A program made the translations under genes and the position numbers. From Caenorhabditis elegans (taxonomy: Eukaryota; Nematoda; Chromadorea; Rhabditida; Rhabditidae): a stretch of 64,000 nucleotides of DNA. Shown here in pieces: positions 44,814 to 57,600 of the stretch. The stretch lies in contig NC_003282.8 in the NCBI RefSeq assembly GCF_000002985.6, positions 12,710,001 through 12,774,000 on the forward strand, written 5' to 3'. Below the pieces are notes generated by a model that saw nothing but the letters and a program-made list of their open reading frames with translations, was not told the origin of the DNA and ran no database searches. Every line of letters starts with the position of its first letter. Position 1 is the stretch's first letter.

Positions 44814-47502
44814 CTACTTTCTTCCAAATCGAACAAATGATGGCTTTCTCTTGTCCATACGCATTTCCTCGTCATCAATTACCAGCGGGTATCCTGAACG
44901 TTTTCCGAAACGGACGAACGACGGCTTCCGCTTTTCCATTCGGACTTGCTCCTGCAAATTAGAAAATTCTTGAATTGTTTAGATAAATACAAGAAGTTAT
45001 AGGTTTGGTGGCAGAATTAATATTTTCTCATTATCAGTTGTGGGGAATTCCGCAATTTTTAGACGAGACGTTTTTATTTATTTTTGAAAGTCACGAGATG
45101 ACCATTTTTAGTTTTTCTTACGATTTTTCAAAAATTATAATTTTAAAACTTCCTTTAACTGAAAAAGCAAATAATATATAACATTTTCAACGGCATTTCT
45201 GATCTAGAAACGTTAAAAAATGTAAAGTAAGGCTCTCGAAAATAGTGTGTAAAAAATAATGTTTTAAAGGCGCATACACTTTTCGTAGCCTCCATTAAAA
45301 CATTTTCTGTCGCGTTGAGGCCGTTACCATATTCTTATTAAATTAAATCATAATTTTTCTAATTCTATAACATGAACTTTATAATTATTCAGTGCTTCTA
45401 GTCACAATTTAACATTTCAGAGAAGCGTGTATTTTTGGAATTTATCAATTTTTGAGGAGCTCCTTTTCTTATTTTATTCTTAGATGTTTTTCTCCCCAAT
45501 TCCGAAAATGTGCAAAAAGTTATTCAGTCGAAAATTTTCCTCAAAATGTGTTTTTTAGAAGATAAATTTCATTATTGAAACTTCAATATATCCCGCTAAA
45601 ATTTAAAAAAAACGAAACGCCGACCAATCAGCGACGTGCAAAAGGCGTGACCAAGGTCGCTGATTGGTCGGCGCATTTATTGAGCGCTAATTTGAATTTT
45701 TTGTAAGTAAAATGGAATTGGCCATAGTTTTAGAATAGGACATTACATTTGAGTTTGTCTTTAATTTTCAAAAAATTATTTCAAGAATATAGAATATATT
45801 AATGTCAATGCGACCGTGGCCGCCAATATCTCAAGGTCCCAGTATGACGTCATCATTCTCACCTGATTAATACCGATTGCGTGCTGAGTGGCGAGTTGTG
45901 CAATTTGATCACAGTACTTTCGATTCGATTCCTTTCCACAGAACTCGGCGAGTGCATCCAAATCTGGCTCCTGAAAAATAGAGCTCAAGTATGTATGTAA
46001 TTTAACATATTCCCACGTATAATCAACGCCGCAAATCTACACCCGCCGCACCAATAAAAACTAATGAGATTTTTGTCGTCGAGCAGTAGCAGGAGCAACC
46101 CGTGAGCCCTGCGATCTCCCAATAGGGTATGTCTAGGTTTTCTTACGGATTTTTGTTTTGTTTATTCAATCAATTTTAAACTTCTCGTGACTTTGAATGA
46201 TGTCATCATCACTTTAATCAACTTTTTGTACGAAAAAGAGATAGAAGAATCTTAAAATTTGATTTTGAACGGTAGACTGAGCACAAGAGCATCACTCTGA
46301 AGCATCGAAAGCAGCAAAATAAAAGGAGAAGGGTGACGACGAAGAATGTAATCCTTGTGCTCATTAGTGGCTCACTTTAACATTTTCAAAGTATTACATA
46401 AAACGGATGTTGCTACTGGATGAAAATAGGTGTTGAAACTATAAGGAAGTTATAGAATATGTAAACTTTAAGTTGGTTAATGTAAAGGCGCGGATATCCA
46501 CGTAGGTCAAAAAACTTCGAAAAAATTCGGATAGCCTGGTGGCATTTTCTGAACAAATCTCAAATTTCTAAGTTCGGCCGACAACTGCCCGGTTCCGCGC
46601 CGCACTATTTTTAACCTCTTAAAACACGCATGCTTTATAATTTGGCGCGAAACCCGGTAGCTGTCGGACCATGCTCATCACACCTAAATTCTGCGATAGG
46701 GGTAATAACTTTTAAAAATGGTAAAAATGGGCTTCCAAAAATTAATCATCGCGACAAATTATTAGGAAAGTGGATGACGAGACGAAGCCCTAGAATTTCG
46801 AATTTCGTTTTTTTTTCAGCTATTTCGTTCCAGACTCAACGTTTCTTTGAAGAGAAATAAACTAATCTTGTGTTTGAAAACAAATATTCTATTCGGGCTA
46901 TTAAAAAAATAAAATTCACAGAATTCAGCTTAAATTGAGGTATGTCTTTTGCCCCAAAAATGTTAGCCATTTTTAAAATTTTAATGACCATGTTGGTCCA
47001 AATTAGGCTTACTTATTAGACTTTCTATGTTAGAAATACTGTTTTTTCAATGTAAGCCTAAAAATGCAAACCATTTCCACGGGGGCAGGTATATTACACA
47101 AGCACCTTCCAAAATTTAGGTAATTAACAGACATGCAGGCACGCCTACATTTGAAAAATAGGCAGGATTCGCCTACTGTTAAAAATTCAAAGATACACTT
47201 GAAAGTCACTTTGAAATTTATTTACGAAAACACATTTTATAGGTGGCGCCTTTTCTATTATTTTGCACACGATTGGCTTCATTTCGAGCCTGGTGGCACA
47301 GGGGGGAGGGGCACAAATAATATTTTGTTCGTTTTTCGAAAAAGTTGAACCTTCCGCTTCAAGAAATTCAGCACACAAATTTTAGAAGCGGAAAGAAATA
47401 TGATCTTAGATTATTTATATTTTTCCGATCTTAACTCACCTCATAGGCATTTGCCATTGCTGCAATACAGGCGACAAGGAATAGTGCATAAAATTGATTC
47501 AT
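44814..47502 (-). CDS. flp-9: FLP-9 FMRFamide-like neuropeptide precursor
   Basis: Three exons in phase (47440-47502, 45863-45970, 44814-44951) encode 102 aa. The first exon is a signal peptide (MNQFYALFLVACIAAMANA). The second encodes a spacer with two cysteines (EFCGKESNRKYC). The third has two copies of KPSFVRFG: one between EKR and KR, the other after DKR and followed by RK and the stop codon. Processing at the basic sites and amidation at the glycine would release KPSFVRFamide twice. These are secreted neuropeptides that act on G-protein-coupled receptors. The two copies use different codons, so the duplication is not recent. Intron 1 is 1.5 kb and intron 2 is 0.9 kb, the latter carrying a perfect CCAAT palindrome. 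Confidence 0.95.
45618..45673. repeat. Perfect CCAAT palindrome in flp-9 intron 2
   Basis: CGCCGACCAATCAGCGAC (45618-45635) and its exact reverse complement (45656-45673) are separated by 20 bp. The arms carry inverted CCAAT boxes. Related, less perfect copies occur at 44335, 50172 and 59674. Confidence 0.8.
45971..47439. other. First intron of flp-9, 1.5 kb
   Basis: Includes a purine-rich patch (46300-46340), a run at 46540-46700 of moderate GC content, and a GCAGGCACGCCTAC patch at 47135-47170. No exon was recognised. In worms, such a first intron often holds neuronal enhancers (inference). Confidence 0.4.
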
Positions 47503-50171
47503 TTTTTTCTTCTTTGAAACAAAAAATGTTTCACCCTTCTTCAGACGATGCTGCTGGGTTTTTCTCTGGAAACGAGACCAGAAAAAGAAGTGAGCCTTGA
47601 TGGGGGCGGAGTCCTGAGAGAGAATGGAGAGCACACGTATGGGCGGAGTCTGAGCACACACATACACACACATTTAAGAATGACGTGTGAGCACTTTGAA
47701 GACTCGAAGTGATAATGATGGGTTCGGTAGGTTGGGGGCACTTTACTATGTAGATTTATTTGAAAATCAGGAAGTATTCAGGGAAATATGGTGGTACTGT
47801 AGGAAGTATTTAGGATCTACTTTATATTGAGATTTTGAAAAAATCGTAGTTCAAATTGTAGGAGGAATAGGAAAGAAAAATGGAATTTACCGGTATAAAA
47901 AAAACTTTTTAAAAATCCAAAAAATAACATAATTCTTCAATTATTTTAAAAATCAGATTTAAATAATCCTCTAAATAGTCATAATCTTTTTGGACAATAC
48001 ACCTTTATGGGTTTTGTTATTGAAAACATTTTAAAGATTGGTCGTCACAAAGCCGTCTTTCAAGTCCTTTTTAACTGGCCGCCTCGCGCCTAACCGTCTT
48101 ATATTTTTTAGGTGCTAAATATGTCGCGGAAAATTTTTCATGATTTGATAAATGGAAAAATCGGAAAGATATTTGGAAAATGTACAGTGAAATTATAATT
48201 TTTATGGAAAACAGGAGAAAAAACTCGAAACCGAAATAAAGAAAAATTGATTAACGCAAATTTTTCCATGTGCCGAGAATTCGAAAAAATAGCAAAAAAC
48301 TCATTCTAAAATTCACATGCAAATGGGTAAAAAACGCGAGAAAAATATAATTCTTCTAAAAAAATCTTTAAATGTAGCCAAAAATTTATGGTATTTCTCG
48401 ACAAAATGAAATTGCCTATGATGACTTTTTAATTTAGTTTTTTCTCTCTCAGAAGGACATTTTTTGAGCAGATCACCCACACATCTTGCCAATTTGCTCA
48501 AATTTCTGCAATATTTTTGACAAGATCAATTTTCATGTGTTTTGTTTCAATGAGTTCTCGTTTTCCCCATTCTAATAAAACAAATCAGAAATATATAATT
48601 GAAAGTCATTAAAGCCCACGTAAATAGGTATATACTCACTGAAATAGAAATATTTGGTAATACTGCTCTAGGAACTCGTAAAGAGATTTTTTTTTGTGAT
48701 TTCAGAAACTAATCTAAATCGCATACGATATTTTAGGAAACCTGGGATTCTAAGAAGGTATTCAAAATATAAAATCTTACAGTATTTCTTGAAAACTGAC
48801 AAAATTGCAAAGGCAAGAGCAAGCCTATATGTCGACTAAAAGACAGGCAGGCGGGTCCACTTGAAAGAAAACCGACAAACTTTATTGTTCCTAATGTTAA
48901 AAAATCTAATTTCGTAACAAAAAAGTTAACTTTTTAGTTTTAGATATAAAAAAATGTGCCCAATGCCAAATACCAATATTTTCTCTATTATCAGCCTTAA
49001 CAAAATAAAGTTATTTTGATCATTTTTTGAAAATAATAGCTATTCAGATTCAAAACCAAAAATATCTTCCCGTTACACCTCCCTCTTTGAATCTCTTTAT
49101 TTGGGTATTCAAAAAAGAAACCTGAAAGTTTATTCAATTTGAATATGAAGTTCTACTCGTTCTGAGTATTCATTGAATTCAGGTGGGAGTTCTGGTGGGT
49201 GATTGAAATGAAGTGCACGATGATTGGAATACAATTCAAATTTTTTATGTGAACTAGAATTTATTAAAGAGTAACAGATGTTCTCAAATTTTGACCACAA
49301 AAAAATAGTGTATTCCGAAAAATTTCCAGCGGGAGCCCTAAAATATGAATCGAAAAAAAAAACGAAAAAATTTGGCTAAGCCAATAAGCGGCGGGACTTC
49401 TTAGGAATTTTTTTCGCGGGAGACGGATAGATAAAGCTTCAACAATTTTTTAAAAACATAAAGTTTTTCGATGTTGGGATTTTGTTATAAAATTTCAGAA
49501 AAAGATCCGATAAAAGTTCAGCCGTGAAATCAGAATTGAAATTTCATTTTAGTTTTTTACCAGCCTCGCCTCACTCTAGGCCGGAAATTACCTTTAAAAA
49601 AATTCAATTAAATAATAAAAACACAAAATATACTGATGGTTTAAAATATGTGACAATACATGACACACAAGATTACCGTTAAAAGGGCGAGTGAGAGACA
49701 CCCTCAAAACGCTTCAGCCGTTAACATGCCGATTAGGAGGTTTGCAAATCAAAAAATATTCCCATTTTTGCAAGAAAGAACAATGTTGCATGTCCTTGTC
49801 GAAAATACGAGAAAATGATGTTTCTTGTTCTCCTCCTCCTCCAGCTGCCCCTACTCTTCAGTAACAAACCCATAAAGCCAATGACAAAGTGTCTTCAATT
49901 TTTCATTTTGAACTCCTCTTCTATACTCCGTTTTCGAGTAGAGAGCGGTTGGTACTAATTTTGGAAACACGGAACATTTTTTCCTTCCAAATATAAAAGT
50001 GATGTGCGTGTCCGTCCGGAAGAGAGATATTGTTATTCCGCACCGGAGAAATCTTTATGAATAGGGGGAAAAGAGTTAAAGGCGTGTTCCATTTTTTAAG
50101 AATTTGCAAAGCTTGAAAGTTTTGAAATTCCGGGTAAATATAACGATCACCAAACTATTACAGACATGCTA

Positions 50172-50300
50172 GGATTGGTCAGCACTCTCTGCAACAGACC
50201 AATCAAAGATTTACAAGGGGCGTGGTCCATGTCGCTGATTGCTGGGAGCACTCTGCTGTGGACCAATCACAGATAACTGGGATCGCTGATTGGTTATTCA
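50172..50300. repeat. Cluster of CCAAT fold-back units
   Basis: GATTGGTCAGCACTCTCTGC, GACCAATCAAAGATT, GTCGCTGATTGCTGGGAGC, GGACCAATCACAG and ATCGCTGATTGGTTATTC alternate in both orientations, with a GGGCGTGG core between. It looks like two or three overlapping copies of the element seen at 45618. Confidence 0.6.
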
Positions 50301-53300
50301 CTCAGTTGCTACAGTTGAATAGCTCCCAGTAAACGTAGAAGTTAAAGTAACTGGAAATTGGTAAATTCTTAAAATATACTTAAAGACTTCTTATTTCAAA
50401 AGAATAAGCTTAATAATGTGTGAGCTAGGGAATCTGAGCTATTGTTTTTATGGAAGCTACAGATTTTTCTCAAAAACCTTCTCTGCAATTCCTGGCACCC
50501 CAAAAACGTATAGAAAGTAAGAAATGACGACAGTTTCCAAATAAATCGCAAAAAATAGAAGAATCGAGAATCATCAATCATTTTCATCATTTCTTCCTCG
50601 TTTGGTTCATCATTTTCCCCCGATTTTTCTCATTTTTCAAGCCCCTTCATTCTCCATAATGTTTTTGATGAGACCTCCCTTCCTTACTTTTTTTTTGACT
50701 GATTTTTGGTGACCTCAACATTTTTTTTTTCAGAAATATAATATTCTTAGTTGAGGTGAGTGAGGGAGGAGATAATATTCCAGGAAATCATGTACTCAAA
50801 TATGGGGTTTCGTGGCAGAGAAAATAAAAGTGAAAAATGAGGAGTGATTCAGGGAAAAGGAAATTATAGGGTAGCTGGTCTCTTGAATGACTGGCAGGTT
50901 AAATGGGGGTCAAGAATACTATTCAGCGGCTGCATTATTTCTGCAAGATAAACGACATTTTTTGAATTTTTCCGAGAAAATAATGAAAAATAGGTGCGAG
51001 GGATGAAAGAAATGTATAAAATACCTTTAAAAAATGTTTTTAAAAAATTAAATTTTTTTTCAGCTAGGCACAACTTTCAAGAACTATTTGAGGTATTTTT
51101 TAAAGCTTTTCAAAAAACTAATGATTATTTTCTGAACAAACCAACATTACAAAGTTTATAATTAGAGTTTGAAAAAAAAAAGTAAATGGTGGAACCTAAC
51201 TGAAACGTCGCGCAGAAAGTTTTCCAGAAGGTTTTTTTTTCACAATTTTCAGAAGCCGCAGTATTTCTCCTAGAACATATTTTTTAGTTTCTGCTATTTC
51301 AAAGGTTTTCAATAATATTACAACATTCTGATGGTCTTTGGGCAATTTGTATTTTTTTGGAAAAAATCTGAATAGTTTTTGACCAAGATTAATTTTAAAA
51401 AAACAGATTCTTCAAAAAGTAAAAATTTCTAAAAAAAAACGGTCCAAAATGTTTGACTATATCGAAAGCTGAAAGTGCACTGGAAAGTTTTAGATTTAAA
51501 TAATAACCAAGAAATGGGCGGAACTATTTTTATAAATTACTTTTTCTTTTAAATTTTCTATACATATTCACATTGCGCACATCTTTGGTATGGTCTCTCA
51601 GATTTCTAAAAATTGGCGTCGCCAATATTTTGGATTTATTGAATTTTCTTGAGAATAAAAAATTTAACAAAAAGCTACAGTTTCAAGCTGACGAGGAACC
51701 TCGAAATACCGCAATTCATAAATAATAAGCAAGAGCACATTAAAGTGCTCCTCCCAGACAACATTTACTTTTTTTCTGGGTGACGCTTTTTTTTTAGAAA
51801 ATGCGGAACTTTTTTTCGAATTGTTCATTTAACAGTATGAGTCTAAAAAGATAATAAATTGCAAAATAAAAAAAAATATGGGAGCTGTTTTTGGCCGGTT
51901 TTTCAAATTAATACTCGACTAAATAATGTTGCTTTTTTCGTTTTTTTTTAAATTTTTCAGTTTCTTAGAAATCATTTTTCAAACATTACATTCTGAAAAT
52001 TTATAAAAGAGAATTTCTTTGAGTTTTTGAACCACTAGTTCTTTGAAGAAAATATCCGTCCTCTATCTTAATCTTTCTTGAAAATTTCTTGAAATAATAA
52101 CTTTCGTTCGAGTAGCCAAAACACTTGAGGCTACGAAAATTGTTCTAAATTCCTTTTTCAATAATTTCCAAAAATCTGTTTATGTGACATTTTTGAGACT
52201 TTCCCAGTTTTCCTCTCATAAGATTAAAAGAGCCGTGGACGGACCTTTTGATCTTGTCCTGCGAAAAACATCATGTGGCTTTGATTAAATTCGTTCTCAT
52301 CATGCTCTTTTGTTTTTTGGAGGAAAAAGTTCAGAAGAACTCTTCAGGGCATAATAATTATTATTTGGAGAGAGAAAGTGGAAGAAAAGCTAAATAAATT
52401 AATAAAGGAGCTAGCACTGTAATTATCACTTTTGGAGTTTTCGTTGAAATCATTGACATGGCGTGGCCTATTCAGGGCCTATCTAATTTTTCCTTAATTC
52501 CTCGTTTCAGCTGGGCCACGACCCTAGAAGTCTGTGAGTGATCAAGAAATCCTATCGCTCATAAATTGCGAGATGCACCTTTGACTTAGGTTTGGAAGAA
52601 AAATTAATTTCGACTGTTTTCCCAGTTTTAAAATTTAATTTAATGTTAGGTTAAAAAATCGCAGTTTCTCTAATTTCATCTCGAAAATACCATCTGCGGA
52701 GCCACGAAAAGTGAGCAATTTGTGTTGTTAATTTAAAATCTCAACTTCCGGCTCAAAGTTGAACTTTTTGCTCCAAAAAGTCGCAAAGATCTCTGATCGT
52801 CTCTTCCTCAGTCCGAAGTTGTTTGATCTACCGTAATCAGCACGTCATCCGCACCTAGTAGCGCTCACCACAAAACGGCTTGCCCCACCATTTTAACGAG
52901 AAAATCTCATTTCGAAGAGAGGAGACTCGCGCCAAATCTTTTCTTTTCGTGTCGAGGTGAAACTTTTGTCAAGATGCTCCAGTTTTCTTGCTCGCCTACA
53001 TATATTTCCAGTGTCTTTGTGTGTCACATTAGGCCATCGACACACGTTGATATACATAGAGAGGGATAGCGATGCTCAAATCAAATTGGCGTGTGTCCCA
53101 AAAGAATAGGAGGCGAGAGGAGAGAAGAAGGATTGAAGAAGAAGAAGCATCAGAGATTTATTCGTTGTTCCACAATCATTTGTGTGGGACCCCAAGATAT
53201 TTTTTGTGCAGGAGAAATTTAGATGGGGATTCTGAATATGTTGACATCTTGAATCTTTGTGTTCTAATCTATATGTTTTCAGCCAAGTGGTCAGAACAGA

Positions 53301-54567
53301 AAACAATAAAGGCGTGGTAAACAGCAATGTTGTGGTACTTTTGTTAGATTTCGGATAGGATTAGGCTTTGATTCGAGGAAGTTAAAATTTAGATTTAAAG
53401 TCTTATTCCGCGGCCCCGTGGAATCAGAAAATACCCAAATTTGAGATCTTTTCCAAAAAAATTATTCAAATTTCTGAGTGATCTCTGCGCTTAAGCTTAA
53501 ATCTCGGCTCAAAGTTGATTCCACGTGTTTTCTGAGAGTCCGTCGGAAAGTGGGTGGTAATGGGATATGTCACACTTTTCAAAGTTCGAATCCTAGAGCA
53601 GCCGGAAGTGGCAAACCAATGTCTGAGACCAAAAACTACAACCATTATTTTGTAGCATACAGAAAAATACCAAAAATATATAAATTCCTAGAAATGTATT
53701 TAAAAAAATATCATTATCGCCGGAAATTTTATAAAAATTGTCTGATGGGTGACCGATCTCCCGACTGCTTTTTTTACACAGAAATTCAACAAAAATATTG
53801 GCAATGTATATAAGACTGCCATGGGAAATGGAGGTTGAGTTAAGAGGCAACGAAGGTGCCCAGTCACGCCGTACAGTAGCACTGTTATCGGAATTGCAAA
53901 ATCCGAGCTGTGCACACATTTTCCCGTTTAGAGCATACATCAGGATAATGACATTACTCGAATTTGACCTTTTTGTCACGTATTTCCAGTTTCCAATAAT
54001 TAAATGGCTTCTCATGTATAAAGAACACCCGACGTCATCTGTGTATTCTAGAATCAGAAGAGTCGCATTGTTCTTCTCCTTTTGCAAAACATAAAAGAAC
54101 ACGAATGTGATTCAATTTTTTTGAAAGACACTAAAGTAAACTTTGAAGGGTATTTGAAAATTGAGTTGGGATTTCGGAATTTTTAGAGTTGTGATACATC
54201 AATGCGATTTTCGAAGGCCTTCAAGTGTTTGAAAAGGGATCGGTAGGCCTACAAAGTAGGTACAGCATGCCTATGCACTTCATCCACGGCGTGAGGTGAA
54301 ACAATACTTTTTGGGATAAAAAAAACCGGACTTCTATTCCAGAAAATCCAATAGAGGCAACCAGGCCCTGTCGAAAAAAGCCGGTAACCAGAGACGTAAA
54401 GTAGTACCTGCCTACCACAAAAGTTTAGAGTGAAGTCCCAAAATTTTTTAAATGGCATTGTTTTGCTGGTATTGATAAAATTAAATGATAAAAATGTGCA
54501 CAAATTGAAACAAATAAAGCGTGCAAGTGAAAAATAATAAATCACTAATCTTTAATTTGAAACTCGA

Positions 54568-54633
54568 AAGACAGGTGATTTTATTTTAATTGATAAACAT
54601 TTGAGATTTATTTTAATTGATAAACATTTGAGA
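54568..54633. repeat. Direct duplication of a 27-bp unit
   Basis: The unit TTTTAATTGATAAACATTTG with its flanks occurs twice in direct succession, identical as far as read. It appears to be a simple local duplication. Confidence 0.6.
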
Positions 54634-57600
54634 TCGTCATTTTTCTAATAAAAAAAGACGAAACTGGAATATGAAAAAATTTGCAATAAAAATTGGGGGT
54701 ATCTTCAATTTGAAATTTGATTTACAGAAAGCAAATGGAACACAACATCAAATGACGTCGAATATTTTTAGTACACTTTGAAGTTAAAAAAATTCAATTT
54801 GCAAATTTTGCTTCGCTTTTGAATGATGTTATGTTGCTGAAAAAATCTAAAAATGTCGTTTCTCTTTTTTTGAGCTCAAAAAAATTTAGCGATCATAATT
54901 TTGGTGATATTTTTGTTGGTAAATGACCCAAAACTGGCTAGCTATGTCGATAACTAATACAGGAAACTTGATAGTCTTTCAAATAAAAAATGTCTCAAGC
55001 CGTCTGCGTTTCATTGTTTTCGAAAAACTGTAAAAGTACTTTAAGATGCCAACCAGTTATCGATCAGAAGAGGAGTCCAAAAACCTGTGATTCCTAGAAA
55101 ATATGAGTAACTTAATCAATGATCACTTCCAATCTTCACTTTCTCTTCAAATATCAAGTTTCTTATAATTTTCTCATGGGACTGTATAGTTATTATCTAT
55201 TGGCATCCTCGTTCTAGGTATCTATTTGGTGAGCTCATTACTTCCTTAAAAACAAGACACAAGTGGGTGTTATGCACAAAATGATAAGATAACAACTAAA
55301 ACATCAAATGATAGATTGTAAGGGAGACGGTTTTGCATCAAATATAATGACTAGCGCTTTTACTATTTCAAAAATGGGCTACGAAAGATGATTTGGAAAA
55401 CGACGAACGTTCTAGAACTTTTTATTTTATTTTTTAATTTCCCAATATTTTTGGAACTCTGAAAACCCCAAAAACATTTTTTTTTTGCAAGAAACTATTT
55501 TTAATGTAAGTTATTGGACCTCGAATACAGCAGGAAATTAGACTGGAAGTTATCTCAGATACCAAATTCAGGTGTTCAGAGAAACTATAATGCCTTACTA
55601 TTAGTCTGAACTTTTCAATAACATGCATCTCTTTGTACTTTATTTCATTGAACATCTTATTTTAGGATACTCCGGTGTTGGCTCGGATCTTCCAACTCTG
55701 GATTGAACTTTGGCAATTATCGAGGTCATCTGAGAATTAGTCTTCCTCCTGGTAGCATCTTTAAGTCTAACTATTATGATTTTTGACACCCGTTCAGATA
55801 ACAAGAATCAGATGCGGTTGGTGAAGGTCAGAAGACATAGCTTGAACATCAGACTACATTGCTGGAAAACACAACGATATTGCTGAAAAATCATTGGCAT
55901 AGCAGGGAAGATCACTTGCTCAAATGACATAGATGGAAGCCCATATTCGTACTTTCTAATATTAAATCTGATTTTCTCAAGCGTGACGTATTAAAAGCTT
56001 TTACCGATTCTGTAATTTATAGATTTTATGGTTCTTCTCAACTATAAAATATTCAGGAAAAGCATGTTCTGAAAAGAGCAGAGAAGAGCAAACACTTGAC
56101 GGGACTCGTGGAGTTATTTAAAACATCGAATTTTTGAAAACCAAAATTATCTGACCATCTATAAACGTTTAAACATAAGATTACTGAACCAATAGGTTCA
56201 AGTTTCCTTCTCTCAATCCATAATTCATTGGGGATACAATTGGATCCCAAAATAGCATTTCTAGGAGATCGTTTCAAAAACCACTTTTGAAAAACAAAAA
56301 AAACAATGAGTAAATTTGCAAATCGTTCAGTTCTTTTCAGGGAGTAATTGGAAATTTTGAGATGAAAATTCTGTAAATAAAATTTTCTGAGCATTGCAAC
56401 ACAACACAATTGAAAAATTATGTAAACAGTGCTAGAATATCCTAAAAAAATCTCGCAATTTTCAATAGTTAGTTCTTCTCTTTTATTCAAAGACTTGAAA
56501 AATCAGATATCTTCAAGAAACATATACATAATTCGGCAGAGGTTTTGGGAATGTTTGAAAAAACAATTAACTACACGAAGTTTTTCACATTTTCAGAAAG
56601 TATCAGGACAAAGTTAGATATTTTTAGAAGTTCTTCGATTTTGAGAAAAATTTATAGAAAAGTTACATATACTGAAAAGTTGGATAAGACTATGGAGACA
56701 AACTCACACTATCATCACTACCAGATTGTAAATTTTATTTTTTACTGATTCAGTAACCGGTTTGCCGAAATTGCGAAAACTGAAAAATTTGCCGGTTAAG
56801 CGATTTGCAGGAATATTTTTTTAATACAAATTTCCGAAATGCCCGTTTGCTGAAAATCAATATTCTGCAACTATTTTAAATATTTTTTAAAAGCAAACAC
56901 ACTGCGCTGCGATGGTTGAAAAACTGTGCATTTTTGGCATTTTCCCTGTATTCTTTTGAAATTTTTAACAGATTTTATTTAATCGCCGGAAAACTTTGAA
57001 TTTGCCGAAAAACATTTTTTTTCGAGAACTTAAACCATTAAATACATCTAATTATTTAAGCAACAATTTTTCTATTTCATAAATGTGTGACATCACCAAT
57101 GGGCACCCCTCGCAGCTCATCGATGTTAATCGAATCAAGTGAGCTTCTGCTCGCCTTTTTTGTGTGTACATTGAGCGTCGGAGCATCATCAGGAAACGTA
57201 AAAATGCTCGAAAACTGACAAGCTCCTAATATTCTTTTTTGTGTGACAAAGTATCGAATTATATTTGCTCACAATCTCATATTCTGCCACATCTGTACCC
57301 CCTTTTGTCTCTTTACTTTTTGATTTTGCATCTCCATTTTTTGGTCATTATTTCCATGTTTTTTTCACCTGCCACTTTTCCACTCTTTCTAATTAAATAT
57401 TCAATGTCCCATTCCTCTTTTCCATTGATTTATGTACTGAAATTGGCATTCCCATTTTCTGCGTTTCATGTTGATGAACAAAAATTCATCTCCGTCTCGG
57501 GTTGAATGGGGCCCCAGATATGTATTTGTTTTTCTTTGGAGCCCTCAACCAACGTCATTTGGACCATTTTGACATTTTTCTCAGCTTAACCTTTTAGGAT

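Noticed and set aside
53584..53593. GTTCGAATCC resembling a tRNA B box
   Set aside because: The flanking bases do not form a T-stem, and no A box or acceptor stem was found.
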